64,000 nt of DNA from Nocardia sp. NBC_00565 (GTDB lineage: Bacteria > Actinomycetota > Actinomycetes > Mycobacteriales > Mycobacteriaceae), in contig NZ_CP107785.1 in NCBI RefSeq assembly GCF_036345915.1, forward strand, positions 5,332,001-5,396,000. Direction: 5' to 3'. How positions within the stretch are numbered: the stretch's first letter is position 1; each line of letters opens with the position of its first letter. This document shows, piece after piece, positions 7,604 to 16,474 of this stretch. The position numbers were made by a program, and so were the translations under genes. The notes under the pieces are model-generated. The model was not told the DNA's origin and did not search any database. It was given only the letters and a program-made list of their open reading frames with translations.

Positions 7604-10215
7604 CCGAAAAGTCTCGGGAGGCTCTGCACGAAGCGCAGAACACAGCAATTCGGTTGGGGCACACCGAAGTCGACGGTGAGCATCTGCTGCTGGCGTTGAT
7701 CGATCAGCCGGAGGGCTTGGTGCCCCGGCTGCTCGACCAGGCGGGTGCGGAAGTCGATATGCTGCGAGCGGATCTGGAGTTGGAGTTGTCTCGTCGGCCG
7801 AAGGTCGGCGGCCCCGGCGCATCGCCTGGTCAGGTGATGATCACCAAACGATTGGCCGGACTGCTCGAGTCCGCCGAACGAGAGGCCAAGCGCCTCAAGG
7901 ATTCCTATGTGTCGGTGGAACATCTGGTGCTTGCCCTCGCCGAGGAGGGGTCGGCCGGTGTCGCGGGGCGGCTGCTCGCTCGCGAGGGTGTCGGCAGGGA
8001 ATCGTTTCTCACGGCGCTCACGAAGGTCCGCGGCAATCAGCGGGTCACCTCGGCAACCCCGGAGGGCGCGTACGAGGCGCTGGAAAAGTACGGCCGCGAC
8101 CTCGTCGCCGAAGCTCGCACGGGCAAGCTCGACCCGGTCATCGGTCGAGATGCCGAGATTCGCAGAGTGACCCAGATTCTGAGTCGCAAGACGAAGAACA
8201 ACCCGGTGCTGATCGGGGATCCTGGTGTCGGCAAGACGGCGATCGTGGAGGGTCTGGCCCAGCGCATCGTTCGCGGGGATGTTCCGGAGGGTTTGCGGGA
8301 CAAGACGATCTTCGCGCTGGATATGGGTTCGCTGGTCGCCGGTGCGAAATATCGGGGGGAGTTCGAGGAGCGGCTCCAAGCCGTGCTGGGAGAAGTGAAG
8401 GCGGCCGACGGCGGCATCCTGTTGTTCGTCGACGAGTTGCACACGGTGGTCGGCGCCGGATCGGTTGGCGGCGAGGGTTCGCTGGACGCGGGCAACATGC
8501 TGAAGCCCATGCTCGCACGCGGCGAACTGCACATGATCGGCGCCACCACCCTGGACGAGTACCGCAAGCACATCGAGCCGGACGCGGCACTGGAGCGCCG
8601 GTTCCAGACGGTACTGGTGGACGAACCGACCGTGGAAGACACCATTTCGATCCTGCGTGGCCTGCGCGACCGCCTCGAGGTGTTCCACGGCGTGAAGATT
8701 CAGGACGGGGCTCTGGTCGCGGCCGCAACCCAGTCGCACCGCTACATCACCGACCGCTTCTTGCCCGACAAGGCGATCGACCTCGTCGACGAGGCATGCG
8801 CCCGGCTGCGCACCGAAATCGACTCCATGCCGGCCGAACTCGACGAGCTCACCAGGAAGGTGACCCGCCTGGAAATCGAAGAGGCTGCACTGTCGAAGGA
8901 AACCGACGCCGCCAGCAAGGCCCGCCTCGAGGAACTGCGCAAGGAGTTGGCCGACGCACGCGCCGAGGCCGACGCCAGGCATGCCCAGTGGGACGCCGAA
9001 CGGCAGGCGATCCGCCGGGTCCAGGAACTACGCGGCCGACTCGAACAGTTGCGCCACGAAGCCGAAGAGGCCGAGCGCAACTACGACCTCAACCGCGCGG
9101 CCGAACTGCGGTACGGCGAGATCACCAAACTCGAGCGAAACCTGCAGGCCGCGGAGGAACAGCTGACCTCCAAGCAAGGCAAGCAACCGCTGCTGCGGGA
9201 GGTGGTCACCGAAGACGAGATCGCCCAGATCGTCGCCGCATGGACCGGTATTCCGGTCGCTCGGCTGCAAGAAGGCGAGCGGGAGAAGCTGCTGCGGCTC
9301 GACGAAATCCTGCACGAGCGCGTCATCGGCCAAGACGAGGCGGTGCAGGTTGTCGCCGACGCGGTGATCCGGGCCCGGTCCGGGATCCGCGATCCGCGCA
9401 GGCCGATCGGTTCCTTCATATTCCTGGGTCCCACCGGCGTCGGCAAGACCGAGCTGGCGAAAACGCTTGCCGCCGCACTGTTCGACAGCGAAGACAACAT
9501 GGTGCGCCTGGACATGAGCGAATATCAGGAACGGCACACCGTCAGCAGGCTGATCGGCGCACCACCCGGCTACGTCGGCTACGACGAAGGTGGTCAGCTC
9601 ACCGAAGCCGTGCGTCGCAAGCCGTATTCGGTGGTGTTGTTCGACGAGATCGAAAAGGCGCACGCGGACGTCTTCAATACCCTGCTGCAGGTGCTCGACG
9701 ACGGCCGAATCACCGATTCGCAAGGCAGGCAGGTAGATTTCCGCAACACGGTGATCATCATGACCTCCAACATCGGCTCCCAGTACCTGCTCGAAGGGGT
9801 CACCGGTCATGGCGAGATCAAGCCGGACGCCCGGGACCGGGTGCTCGCCGAACTACGCGGACACTTCCGTCCGGAATTCCTCAATCGAGTCGACGACATC
9901 GTGCTGTTCACTCCGCTGACGCTGCCGCAGCTCGAACAAATCGTCGAACTCCAGACCGCCGAGCTGCGCGAACGGTTGGCGCAGCGGCAGATCCAGCTGG
10001 AAATCACGCCGGAAGCGCGCAGGCTGATGGCGCAGCACGGTTTCGACCCGGTCTACGGTGCGCGACCGTTGCGCCGCTACATCGCCCACGAAGTGGAAAC
10101 CAAGATCGGGCGGGCCTTGTTGCGCGGCGACATCGACCAGGGCGGCACCGTCACAGTGACCGTGCACGGCGGCGAACTGGCGGTCGCCTACACGCAACAG
10201 CAGGTCGCGGCCTGA
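7585..10215 (+). CDS. clpB: Hsp100 disaggregase ClpB
   Basis: ATG 7585 lies eight bases after AGGAGGA (7571-7577) and gives 876 residues, a full ClpB. Order: Clp N-domain repeats (1-145), first AAA+ ring with [14 protein letters not shown] near residue 211, a coiled-coil middle domain with heptads around 410-530, and a second AAA+ ring with [14 protein letters not shown] near 615 and the arginine-rich C-terminal domain. The middle domain marks it as ClpB rather than ClpC, because it contacts DnaK. It extracts proteins from aggregates and hands them to the DnaK system encoded upstream. Fifteen bases separate it from the thioredoxin gene. Confidence 0.95.
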   Translation: MDTSRLTEKSREALHEAQNTAIRLGHTEVDGEHLLLALIDQPEGLVPRLLDQAGAEVDMLRADLELELSRRPKVGGPGASPGQVMITKRLAGLLESAEREAKRLKDSYVSVEHLVLALAEEGSAGVAGRLLAREGVGRESFLTALTKVRGNQRVTSATPEGAYEALEKYGRDLVAEARTGKLDPVIGRDAEIRRVTQILSRKTKNNPVLIGDPGVGKTAIVEGLAQRIVRGDVPEGLRDKTIFALDMGSLVAGAKYRGEFEERLQAVLGEVKAADGGILLFVDELHTVVGAGSVGGEGSLDAGNMLKPMLARGELHMIGATTLDEYRKHIEPDAALERRFQTVLVDEPTVEDTISILRGLRDRLEVFHGVKIQDGALVAAATQSHRYITDRFLPDKAIDLVDEACARLRTEIDSMPAELDELTRKVTRLEIEEAALSKETDAASKARLEELRKELADARAEADARHAQWDAERQAIRRVQELRGRLEQLRHEAEEAERNYDLNRAAELRYGEITKLERNLQAAEEQLTSKQGKQPLLREVVTEDEIAQIVAAWTGIPVARLQEGEREKLLRLDEILHERVIGQDEAVQVVADAVIRARSGIRDPRRPIGSFIFLGPTGVGKTELAKTLAAALFDSEDNMVRLDMSEYQERHTVSRLIGAPPGYVGYDEGGQLTEAVRRKPYSVVLFDEIEKAHADVFNTLLQVLDDGRITDSQGRQVDFRNTVIIMTSNIGSQYLLEGVTGHGEIKPDARDRVLAELRGHFRPEFLNRVDDIVLFTPLTLPQLEQIVELQTAELRERLAQRQIQLEITPEARRLMAQHGFDPVYGARPLRRYIAHEVETKIGRALLRGDIDQGGTVTVTVHGGELAVAYTQQQVAA

Positions 10216-10230
10216 GAAAGCGGTAGGGCC

Positions 10231-10686
10231 ATGGAAAAGACGCAGGTCAAGTGTCCACATTGTGGCAAGACCAACCGGGTGCCCGCCGCGGCGGGCACCG
10301 GAACCCCGCGCTGCGGCAACTGTCATGAGCCACTGCCGTGGATCGTCGCAGCGGGCGACGATGATTTCGCCGCGGTGGCCGAGGAAGGGGCGGTGCCAGT
10401 GCTGGTCGACCTGTGGGCGACTTGGTGCCGACCCTGTCTGATGGTCAGCCCGGCGCTCGAGCAGCTCGCCACCGAACGCGCAGGCCAGCTGAAACTGGTC
10501 AAGGTCGACGTGGACGCCGCACCCCGCACCGCGCAACGGTTCGCCGTCCGTGCGGTGCCGACGCTACTCGTGTTGCAGCACGGCGAGGTCTTGGCCCGGC
10601 AGGCGGGCGCCGCGCTGGTGCCCGAATTGCGGCGATGGCTCGACCAAGCACTCGCCGAGGGCCGAAAGAAGGAGACGACGGCATGA
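10231..10686 (+). CDS. Thioredoxin 2-type protein with N-terminal zinc ribbon
   Basis: 151 residues. The N-terminus has two Cys pairs (CPHC at residues 8-11 and CGNC at about 31-34) forming the zinc ribbon typical of TrxC/Trx2. The thioredoxin fold follows with the active site DLWATWCRPCL and the cis-Pro strand VRAVPTLLV. The active site is WCRPC rather than the usual WCGPC. An Arg between the cysteines should change redox potential or partner choice; that effect is inferred. The gene is in the chaperone operon and its stop overlaps the next start (ATGA). In a disaggregase operon it could repair oxidised clients. Confidence 0.88.
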   Translation: MEKTQVKCPHCGKTNRVPAAAGTGTPRCGNCHEPLPWIVAAGDDDFAAVAEEGAVPVLVDLWATWCRPCLMVSPALEQLATERAGQLKLVKVDVDAAPRTAQRFAVRAVPTLLVLQHGEVLARQAGAALVPELRRWLDQALAEGRKKETTA

Positions 10687-10949
10687 CTTCTGTGCACACC
10701 GATTCGCACACAGCCGCGATCCGGCCGGTAACCCCCCGGACTCCGCAAGGTTGTGAAGAGTGTCTCCGGGGCGGGACGCCGTGGGTCCACCTGCGACTCT
10801 GCTTGACCTGCGGGCACGTCGGGTGCTGCGACTCCTCGCCGATGCGGCACGCGCGTTCGCATGCGGGCAGGGCAGGCCATCCCATCGTCCAATCGATGGA
10901 ACCGGGCGAAAATTGGCGCTGGTGCTACGTCCACCAGAACTTTGTCTGA
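10683..10949 (+). CDS. UBP-type zinc-finger protein
   Basis: 88 residues; the ATG overlaps the thioredoxin stop. After about 20 variable residues comes a ZnF-UBP pattern: GCEEC, then CLTCGHVGCCDSS, RHARSHAGRAGHPI and a closing WRWCYVHQNFV. In eukaryotic deubiquitinases this fold grips the free C-terminal Gly-Gly of ubiquitin. Bacteria lack ubiquitin, and the role of stand-alone bacterial copies is not established. The close coupling to thioredoxin and to the cNMP-domain flavoprotein suggests they work as one unit. Confidence 0.85.
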   Translation: MTSVHTDSHTAAIRPVTPRTPQGCEECLRGGTPWVHLRLCLTCGHVGCCDSSPMRHARSHAGRAGHPIVQSMEPGENWRWCYVHQNFV

Positions 10950-12621
10950 GAACCCCGCGTCGGGCGTGACGCCGACCGAAACATCCGATATCACAGGGGC
11001 ATTCCCACGATTGTCGGATGAGCAGGTGGCGACGCTCGCCGTCGGCGGAACCCGCAGACGGGTGCGCGCTGGCGCGACGCTGGTCCAGGCCGGCGAGCCG
11101 AGCGATACCTTCTTCGTGATCCTGTCGGGCAAGGTCGGGATCGTCGGAGACGAGCAGACGCACCGGATCGTGCGCGTGCACGGCCCCGGCCGATTCCTCG
11201 GCGAGCTGGGTCTGCTGGAGGGCCAGGTCGCGTTCTACACCGCGGAAATGGTCGAGGACGGCGAGGTACTTGCCGTCCCGGCGCAGCGGGTCCGTGCGCT
11301 GGTCGAACACGATCCGGTGCTCAGCGATCTGATCCTGCGCGCGTATCTGGTCCGCCGCAGTTTGCTGATCGGGCTCGGTTCCGGCTTCCGGATCATCGGC
11401 TCCTCTTACTCACCCGACACTCGGCGGTTGCGCGAATTCGCGGTGCGAAACCGATTGCCGCACCGATGGATCGACCTCGAGCGCGACAGCCGCGCCGAAC
11501 AGTTGTTGCGCAGTCTCGGGGTCCGACCGGAGGACACCCCGGTGGTGATATGGCGGGGCGAGCGGGTCCTGCGCAACCCGACCAACGCCGAACTGGCGCG
11601 GGCAATCGGACTTGCCGTTCCGGACACCGGCCACGACACCTGCGAACTCCTCATCGTCGGCGCGGGTCCAGCGGGGCTGGCCGCCGCGGTGTATGGCGCG
11701 TCGGATGGGCTCGACACGGCGGTGCTGGAGGTGATCGCGTCCGGCGGGCAGGCGGGTACCTCCTCCCGGATCGAGAACTACCTGGGCTTCCCCGCCGGGA
11801 TATCCGGCGCCGAGCTGGCCGAGCGGGCGGTACTGCAGGCCGAAAAGTTCGGCGCCCGGATCCTGGTGTCGGCCGAGGTGACCGGTCTCGAATCCGATGG
11901 CGGCCATCATCGGCTCCGCCTTTCCGACGGCGGCGCGCTGGTAGGCCGAGCCGTCGTTCTCGCCACCGGCGCCCGATACCGCAAGTTGGCGGTGCCTGGC
12001 ATCGAGCTCTTCGAGGGCACCGGTGTGCACTACGCCGCGACGCACCAGGAGGCGGCCACGTGCGGTCTCGGTCCGGTGGCGATCGTCGGCGGCGGCAACT
12101 CCGCCGGACAGGCAACGGTGTTCCTCGCCGAGCGGGTCGAGCGTGTCTACCTGCTCATTCGGGGCGGCGACCTCGGCAAGAGCATGTCCCGATATCTGGT
12201 GGACCAGATCGAGCGACATCCGTGCGTGACGATACTTCGGCATAGTGAGGTCCGCGGGGCGCACGGCACGAGTGATCTCGAAGAGATCGTGGTCGAGGAC
12301 AATCGCACCGGCGAGCAGGCGACACTCGCGGTGAGTGCCCTTTTCGTCTTCATCGGCGCCACACCGTGTAGCGCCTGGTTGGTAGGCGCCCTCGGGTTGG
12401 ACGATCACGGTTTCGTTCGCACCGGCCCGGATGCGGTGTACCGGACCCGCGACGAGGACGCCCGCTATCCCGAATGGCGACCGGTGCCGCTGGAAACAAC
12501 CGTGCCCGGCGTCTTCGCGGCGGGCGACGTCCGCAGCGGCTCGGTCAAGCGGGTTGCCTCCGCGGTGGGCGAGGGCGCGATGGCGGTGCGGCAGGTTCAC
12601 GAATACTTCGAAAGGCGCTGA
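10942..12621 (+). CDS. Cyclic-nucleotide-binding-domain / thioredoxin-reductase-like flavoprotein
   Basis: The preferred start TTG 10942 overlaps the previous stop by eight bases and gives 559 residues. An upstream start is possible but would run through the zinc-finger gene. Residues 25-140 form a CRP-type cNMP-binding domain (VRAGATLVQAGEPSDTFFVI, GPGRFLGELGLLEG). Residues 165-225 resemble a thioredoxin-like strand set. From 235 onward is a two-Rossmann reductase with GAGPAGLAAAVYG, SRIENYLGFP, GGGNSAGQATVF and the FAD motif FAAGDVRSG. The CxxC of real thioredoxin reductases is missing: the place reads YAATHQEAATC. It may pass NAD(P)H electrons to the operon thioredoxin by another route or act as a sensor. 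Confidence 0.85.
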   Translation: MSENPASGVTPTETSDITGAFPRLSDEQVATLAVGGTRRRVRAGATLVQAGEPSDTFFVILSGKVGIVGDEQTHRIVRVHGPGRFLGELGLLEGQVAFYTAEMVEDGEVLAVPAQRVRALVEHDPVLSDLILRAYLVRRSLLIGLGSGFRIIGSSYSPDTRRLREFAVRNRLPHRWIDLERDSRAEQLLRSLGVRPEDTPVVIWRGERVLRNPTNAELARAIGLAVPDTGHDTCELLIVGAGPAGLAAAVYGASDGLDTAVLEVIASGGQAGTSSRIENYLGFPAGISGAELAERAVLQAEKFGARILVSAEVTGLESDGGHHRLRLSDGGALVGRAVVLATGARYRKLAVPGIELFEGTGVHYAATHQEAATCGLGPVAIVGGGNSAGQATVFLAERVERVYLLIRGGDLGKSMSRYLVDQIERHPCVTILRHSEVRGAHGTSDLEEIVVEDNRTGEQATLAVSALFVFIGATPCSAWLVGALGLDDHGFVRTGPDAVYRTRDEDARYPEWRPVPLETTVPGVFAAGDVRSGSVKRVASAVGEGAMAVRQVHEYFERR

Positions 12622-12871
12622 TCGGTATGCGGTGCCGGGCGACTGGAGATGTTGACGGTTCTGCACCGACGAGTGAGCACCCAGCACACTCGATTGCCGC
12701 ATCGGCCCACGCGCGACACGCCGATCGGTGTAGCATCAAGGATCGACGCCCGCAGCATCGCATCGGCACGGGGTCCACCAGTGATCTAAGCAGGTCATGG
12801 GCTCGCGGTAGGCCGACGATCGGTCAGTATTCGGGATTGGGCACCGAAGCCGCCGCGGTTTCGAGGCTGGC

Positions 12872-14584
12872 GTGCGGCTTCGGCCGCCTAACCCCACGGA
12901 CTCGATCCGCATGAACCAGCAACTGTTGAGTTCACACGTCAATGACTCGCTCGCCCGCGCCCAATTGTCGTCGATGCACGCCCTGTGCGCCCTGTCGATG
13001 GTGCTCTTCGCCGAACATCAGGACCTGGACATCCTGCGGATCGCCGCGGAGGCGGTTCCCTCGCTCGGGTGCTGCCGCACGCTGGCGAGTTATCACACCG
13101 TCGACGGCGAATTTCTGCCCTACCCGCCGCTCCCTGCGCGGCCCGACCTCGACACCCAGATCCGTGCGCAGGACGGTGCAGGCAAAGTCGACCTGTCCGA
13201 CGGCCAGTGGGGCTGGGCGTTCACCCTGTCGAGCGTGACCGGAGCACGCGGCTCTCTGCTTGTCGCTGCCGACCACGAACCACGGGCGGACGAGATCTTT
13301 CTGCTCACCGTGCTGGCTCAGCTGACCGGTGCGGCGCTGGCGAATGCCGCGCTGCGTGCACGGTCGGTCGCCCACGCCATCCAATTGACCGAGACCAACC
13401 AGCACCTATCCGCCAGTGTGGTCCGACTGGAGAGCCAGATGCGGGTACACGAAGTGCTCGCCGGCGCTGCGGCGTACGGCGGCGGGGAGCACGGGATCGC
13501 GGACGCCCTCGCGCAGGTCTCCGGGCTACCCGTAGCGATCGAAGACCCCTTCGGCAACCTGAGGGCCTGGTCCGGGCCGGGGCTGCCGGACCGCTACCCG
13601 AAACCCTCACCGCAGCAACGTGAGCAATTGCTGCACCGCCTCGCCACAGCCAACGCGCCTCTGCGCATACACGACCGGGTAATCATCCTGGTGAAACCGC
13701 GCGCCGAAATCCTCGGCACACTCGCGCTGGTCGACCTTGACCATCGGGTGACCGACGAGAACCTCTTCGCCCTCAGCTACGGCAGTACCGTTCTCGCGCT
13801 CGAACTCTCGCATCAACGCAATGTCGCCGAGATCGAGCTGCGACTGCGCCGCGACCTGGTCGACGATCTGCTGTCCGGTACCGACAACGACAGCGCCTTC
13901 GCCAGGGCCGAGGCATTGGGACACGACCTGCACGGTCAGCACTACCTCGTCCTGGTGCACAGCACCGACAGCGCGGTCGCCGAGGCAGTAGGCCGCGCCG
14001 CGACCGCGATGGACCTGCACTACATTCCGGGACGCCACGCCGGGATGGTGGTGCTGATCACCGACCGCCGACCCGATCCGGTCGCCCTGCACCACGCGAT
14101 CCGCGAACACCTCGACACGACACCGGTGGCCATCGGTATCAGCGGCCGCTGCGACCAGCCGAGCCATTTCGCCTGTGCCTTCGCCGACGCGCACCGCGCC
14201 ATCAATATCCGGCTGCGATCCCGAATACCCGACGGCGCGACCGCATTCGACGAACTCGGCTTCTACCGCCTGGTCGATGCCGCCCATACCGACGGCCAAG
14301 TCGAAGAATTCATGCGTGAATGGCTCGGCGCGCTCCTCGACTATGACCGAACCCGCAACACCGACCTCGTCCACACCTTGAGCCAATACCTCGAATGTGG
14401 CGGCAACTACGACGATTCCGCCGCCGCACTGCACATCCACCGCAGCACCCTGCGCTATCGCCTCGGGCGTATCCGGGAACTCACCGGCTTCGACCTGCGT
14501 GACGTCAACACCCGCTTCAACCTGCAAGCCGCGACCCGCGTCTGGCAATTCCTGTCCGCCGTACACCTCCCAGGCGAGACCTGA
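12872..14584 (+). CDS. PucR/CdaR-family transcriptional regulator with GAF-like N-terminus
   Basis: 570 residues from GTG 12872, chosen because GAGG stands five bases upstream; ATG 12911 is the alternative. The N-terminal half resembles a GAF sensor, with WGWAFTLSSVTGARGSLLVAA. A GGDEF-like CdaR middle follows. The C-terminal PucR helix-turn-helix reads GNYDDSAAALHIHRSTLRYR. Family members are activators that respond to small metabolites. It lies 250 bases after the chaperone-redox operon on the same strand, so it could control that operon, the hsp20 operon or neither. No target site is evident. Confidence 0.82.
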   Translation: MRLRPPNPTDSIRMNQQLLSSHVNDSLARAQLSSMHALCALSMVLFAEHQDLDILRIAAEAVPSLGCCRTLASYHTVDGEFLPYPPLPARPDLDTQIRAQDGAGKVDLSDGQWGWAFTLSSVTGARGSLLVAADHEPRADEIFLLTVLAQLTGAALANAALRARSVAHAIQLTETNQHLSASVVRLESQMRVHEVLAGAAAYGGGEHGIADALAQVSGLPVAIEDPFGNLRAWSGPGLPDRYPKPSPQQREQLLHRLATANAPLRIHDRVIILVKPRAEILGTLALVDLDHRVTDENLFALSYGSTVLALELSHQRNVAEIELRLRRDLVDDLLSGTDNDSAFARAEALGHDLHGQHYLVLVHSTDSAVAEAVGRAATAMDLHYIPGRHAGMVVLITDRRPDPVALHHAIREHLDTTPVAIGISGRCDQPSHFACAFADAHRAINIRLRSRIPDGATAFDELGFYRLVDAAHTDGQVEEFMREWLGALLDYDRTRNTDLVHTLSQYLECGGNYDDSAAALHIHRSTLRYRLGRIRELTGFDLRDVNTRFNLQAATRVWQFLSAVHLPGET

Positions 14585-14802
14585 TATCTGCGCTGCAGAC
14601 TCGGAGTCGACCTGTGGGATGGCCTGGCCGATCGCCGAACGAACCGGCCGTGGGACGAGAACACCACGGGTCGCCTCCACCACGAAAGGCGCTACACGCT
14701 GATTGGGCCGATGCAGGCAGGTTCGGGTGTTCCGTTGACGGATCGGCCGCGACGGACACGGCGGCCAGGATCAGGATGATCAGAGCCATCGCGATCGGAT
14801 GA

Positions 14803-15042
14803 TCAGGCAGCGGGCGGGACCGGCCCGGCCGCAGGGGCGGGTATGGGTGTCGGTGTGAGGGCGCCGTCCATGACTTCGGTCCACCACTGCTCGAGACCGC
14901 TGGGGGCGGGCCAGTAGACGACGGGGACGCCGAGATCGGCCGGGTCTGTCGCAGTCGCCGGGGTGAGCCGTGCGGGATCGGTGCGGGTAGTGCGGGTCCG
15001 GGTGCTGTGGTCAGCGGGCGGGGTAGTCGTAGTCGTCATCAT
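14803..15042 (-). CDS. Small hypothetical protein, last gene of the hsp20 operon
   Basis: 79 residues, Thr-rich and disordered at the N-terminus (MMTTTTTPPADH), with a short ordered centre VPVVYWPAPSGLEQWWTEVMDG and an Ala/Pro-rich tail. No family recognised. It overlaps the end of the 75-residue gene upstream by 32 bases, so translational coupling is likely. Its reality rests on that coupling and on the tryptophan-containing motif rather than on a strong ribosome-binding site. Confidence 0.45.
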   Translation of the reverse strand: MMTTTTTPPADHSTRTRTTRTDPARLTPATATDPADLGVPVVYWPAPSGLEQWWTEVMDGALTPTPIPAPAAGPVPPAA

Positions 15043-15238
15043 CGTGTGGGGTGATCCAGGCTTGATCGATACGGTCGGTGAGGTCGGCAGGCTCGATCGC
15101 TGCGCGCAGGGCCTCGGCGAGTGGGTGCAGCGTGGTGGTGTCCAGGCCGATGTCGAGGTCGCTGTCGCGGACGGGAACGTTCTGGCCGGCGCGGTCGAAG
15201 TCGCTGCCTGCAGGGGTGGTGGTCCAGGTGGCGGTCAC
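15011..15238 (-). CDS. Small acidic hypothetical protein in the hsp20 operon
   Basis: 75 residues from GTG 15238, preceded by a strong GGAAGGAG about six bases upstream. The longer open frame to 15502 is poor, low-complexity sequence. The protein is acidic (DSDLDIGLDTTTLHPLAEALRAAIEPADLTDRIDQ) and ends in an Asp/Tyr run, DDDDYDYPAR. No family recognised. It shares strand and direction with hsp20 and probably its promoter, so a stress-related accessory role is a guess from context. Confidence 0.55.
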   Translation of the reverse strand: MTATWTTTPAGSDFDRAGQNVPVRDSDLDIGLDTTTLHPLAEALRAAIEPADLTDRIDQAWITPHDDDDYDYPAR

Positions 15239-15590
15239 GGCGGTCTCCTTCCCTCGAATGCGATCGGGTGGCCGATCCGGCGAAAGGCCGGGTGAGCCCG
15301 GAAGCCTCATGCTGACCGGGCCCACCCGTCGGCGGCAGGGATAACATGAACCTGTGCCGGTGCTCCCGCGAGGGGCGGCGCGCCGTGCCCGCCTGCTGTG
15401 CCACGACAGTGGCTGTGCACGCGCCGGACGGGGTGTCCTGACGTCCGGGTGCCGGTGTGCAGGAACCATGCCCGGCCGCCGGCCCGTATATCGCGAAAAC
15501 ACTTCTGTGCGAACGGATTCGTGTGGTCTTCGTTGTCTTCGACGGGCATCACCTCGCTCTCACTCGTCATCGGATACCGCACCGAGGCTC
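15239..15590. other. About 350 bases without a confident gene
   Basis: A minus-strand frame (15570 to 15307) could encode 87 residues starting MTSESEVMPVEDNEDH, but its second half looks like noncoding arginine/histidine-rich translation and it lacks a clear ribosome-binding site. I see no RNA gene. The stretch probably belongs to the hsp20 transcript. Confidence 0.4.
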
Positions 15591-15884
15591 TCAGCGCCGG
15601 GGCGGGCCGCGCTGGCGGGCCGGCCCGACGCCCGGTCGGCGTCCGTGCAGCCGGGCGGTCCGCCCTCCCGGGCGCCGCGCGCCCGGCCGTGGCCAGGGTG
15701 CGCGAGGTCCGCGCGGTGGCGGGGACGTCCACCGATCCCGGGCTTCGCGCAAGACCTGGTCGATCTCGGCGAACAGTTCCTCGAGATCGGGGTCCAACAC
15801 CAGCAGCCGGGCATCCAGGCCCGACAGCTCGCCGGCCTCGGTTGCAGCGTGACCGGTCGCGCACCTCATCGCGGGCATCATCAC
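15591..15884 (-). CDS. Small hypothetical protein directly after hsp20
   Basis: About 97 residues; any of three consecutive ATG codons may be the start, with GGGAG seven to thirteen bases before them. The first half is well ordered and acidic: LSGLDARLLVLDPDLEELFAEIDQVLREARDRW. The second half is Pro/Arg-rich and probably disordered. No named family recognised. It starts 23 bases after the hsp20 stop, so it is in the same operon and may modulate the small heat-shock protein or share its stress response. Confidence 0.6.
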   Translation of the reverse strand: MMMPAMRCATGHAATEAGELSGLDARLLVLDPDLEELFAEIDQVLREARDRWTSPPPRGPRAPWPRPGARRPGGRTARLHGRRPGVGPARQRGPPRR

Positions 15885-15907
15885 AGGACTCCCGTGAGGC
15901 CGCCGGG

Positions 15908-16336
15908 TCAGGCGTTGATGGCCTCGAGTTCGTCGTGGCGGCTGATCTCGATCTTGCGGGGCTTGGCCTTCTCCGCGACCGGGATCACCAGGCGCAGCAC
16001 CCCGTCGCGGTAGTCGGCGCGGATCGCGTCGGTGTCGAGGTTCTCCCCCAGGAACAACTGGCGGCTGAACACCCCACGGGTGCGCTCCGCGGCGATCATC
16101 GACCGCTCGGGGGCCAGTTCCGGGCGCGAGGCCCGCACAGTCACCACGTTGCGTTCGATATCCAGATCCAGCGAGTCCGGGTCGATGCCGGGCAGGTCGA
16201 GTTCGACGAAGAACTCGTCTCCCTCGCGCCAGGCGTCCATCGGCATCACCGCTGGACGGGCCGGCGTGCCGAACAACTGCTGTGTCAAACGATCCAGATC
16301 CCGGAACGGATCGGTGCGCATCAGCATGGTCGCCAC
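15908..16336 (-). CDS. Small heat-shock protein Hsp20 (alpha-crystallin family)
   Basis: 142 residues. The alpha-crystallin domain spans about 35-125 with [28 protein letters not shown] in its first strands, [15 protein letters not shown] in the middle, and [23 protein letters not shown] at the end. The C-terminal IEI is the IxI motif that docks between subunits. It binds unfolding proteins without ATP and passes them to DnaK and ClpB, which are encoded nearby. A CIRCE operator lies in its upstream region at 16404-16430, implying control by HrcA. An HspR-like gene diverges from the same 138-base gap. Confidence 0.93.
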   Translation of the reverse strand: MATMLMRTDPFRDLDRLTQQLFGTPARPAVMPMDAWREGDEFFVELDLPGIDPDSLDLDIERNVVTVRASRPELAPERSMIAAERTRGVFSRQLFLGENLDTDAIRADYRDGVLRLVIPVAEKAKPRKIEISRHDELEAINA

Positions 16337-16403
16337 CTCCTACTCACTCCATTCTCGATCGAAGGGAACTCAGATAACTTGTGTCATCTGACATAGATTT
16401 GTT

Positions 16404-16430
16404 TTAGCACTCTGCCGAGATGAGTGCAAG
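16404..16430. promoter_or_regulatory. CIRCE operator (HrcA binding site)
   Basis: TTAGCACTC at 16404-16412, nine bases, then GAGTGCAAG at 16422-16430. Against the consensus TTAGCACTC-N9-GAGTGCTAA it matches 16 of 18 positions, with a perfect left half and exact spacing. It sits about 70 bases upstream of hsp20 and 45 upstream of the preferred start of the HspR-like gene. HrcA, the known CIRCE repressor, is not encoded in this window. Confidence 0.85.
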
Positions 16431-16474
16431 CATCCTGCGGAGGTAATCTGGAGATGGCAGAGAGAAGGAGTCGA

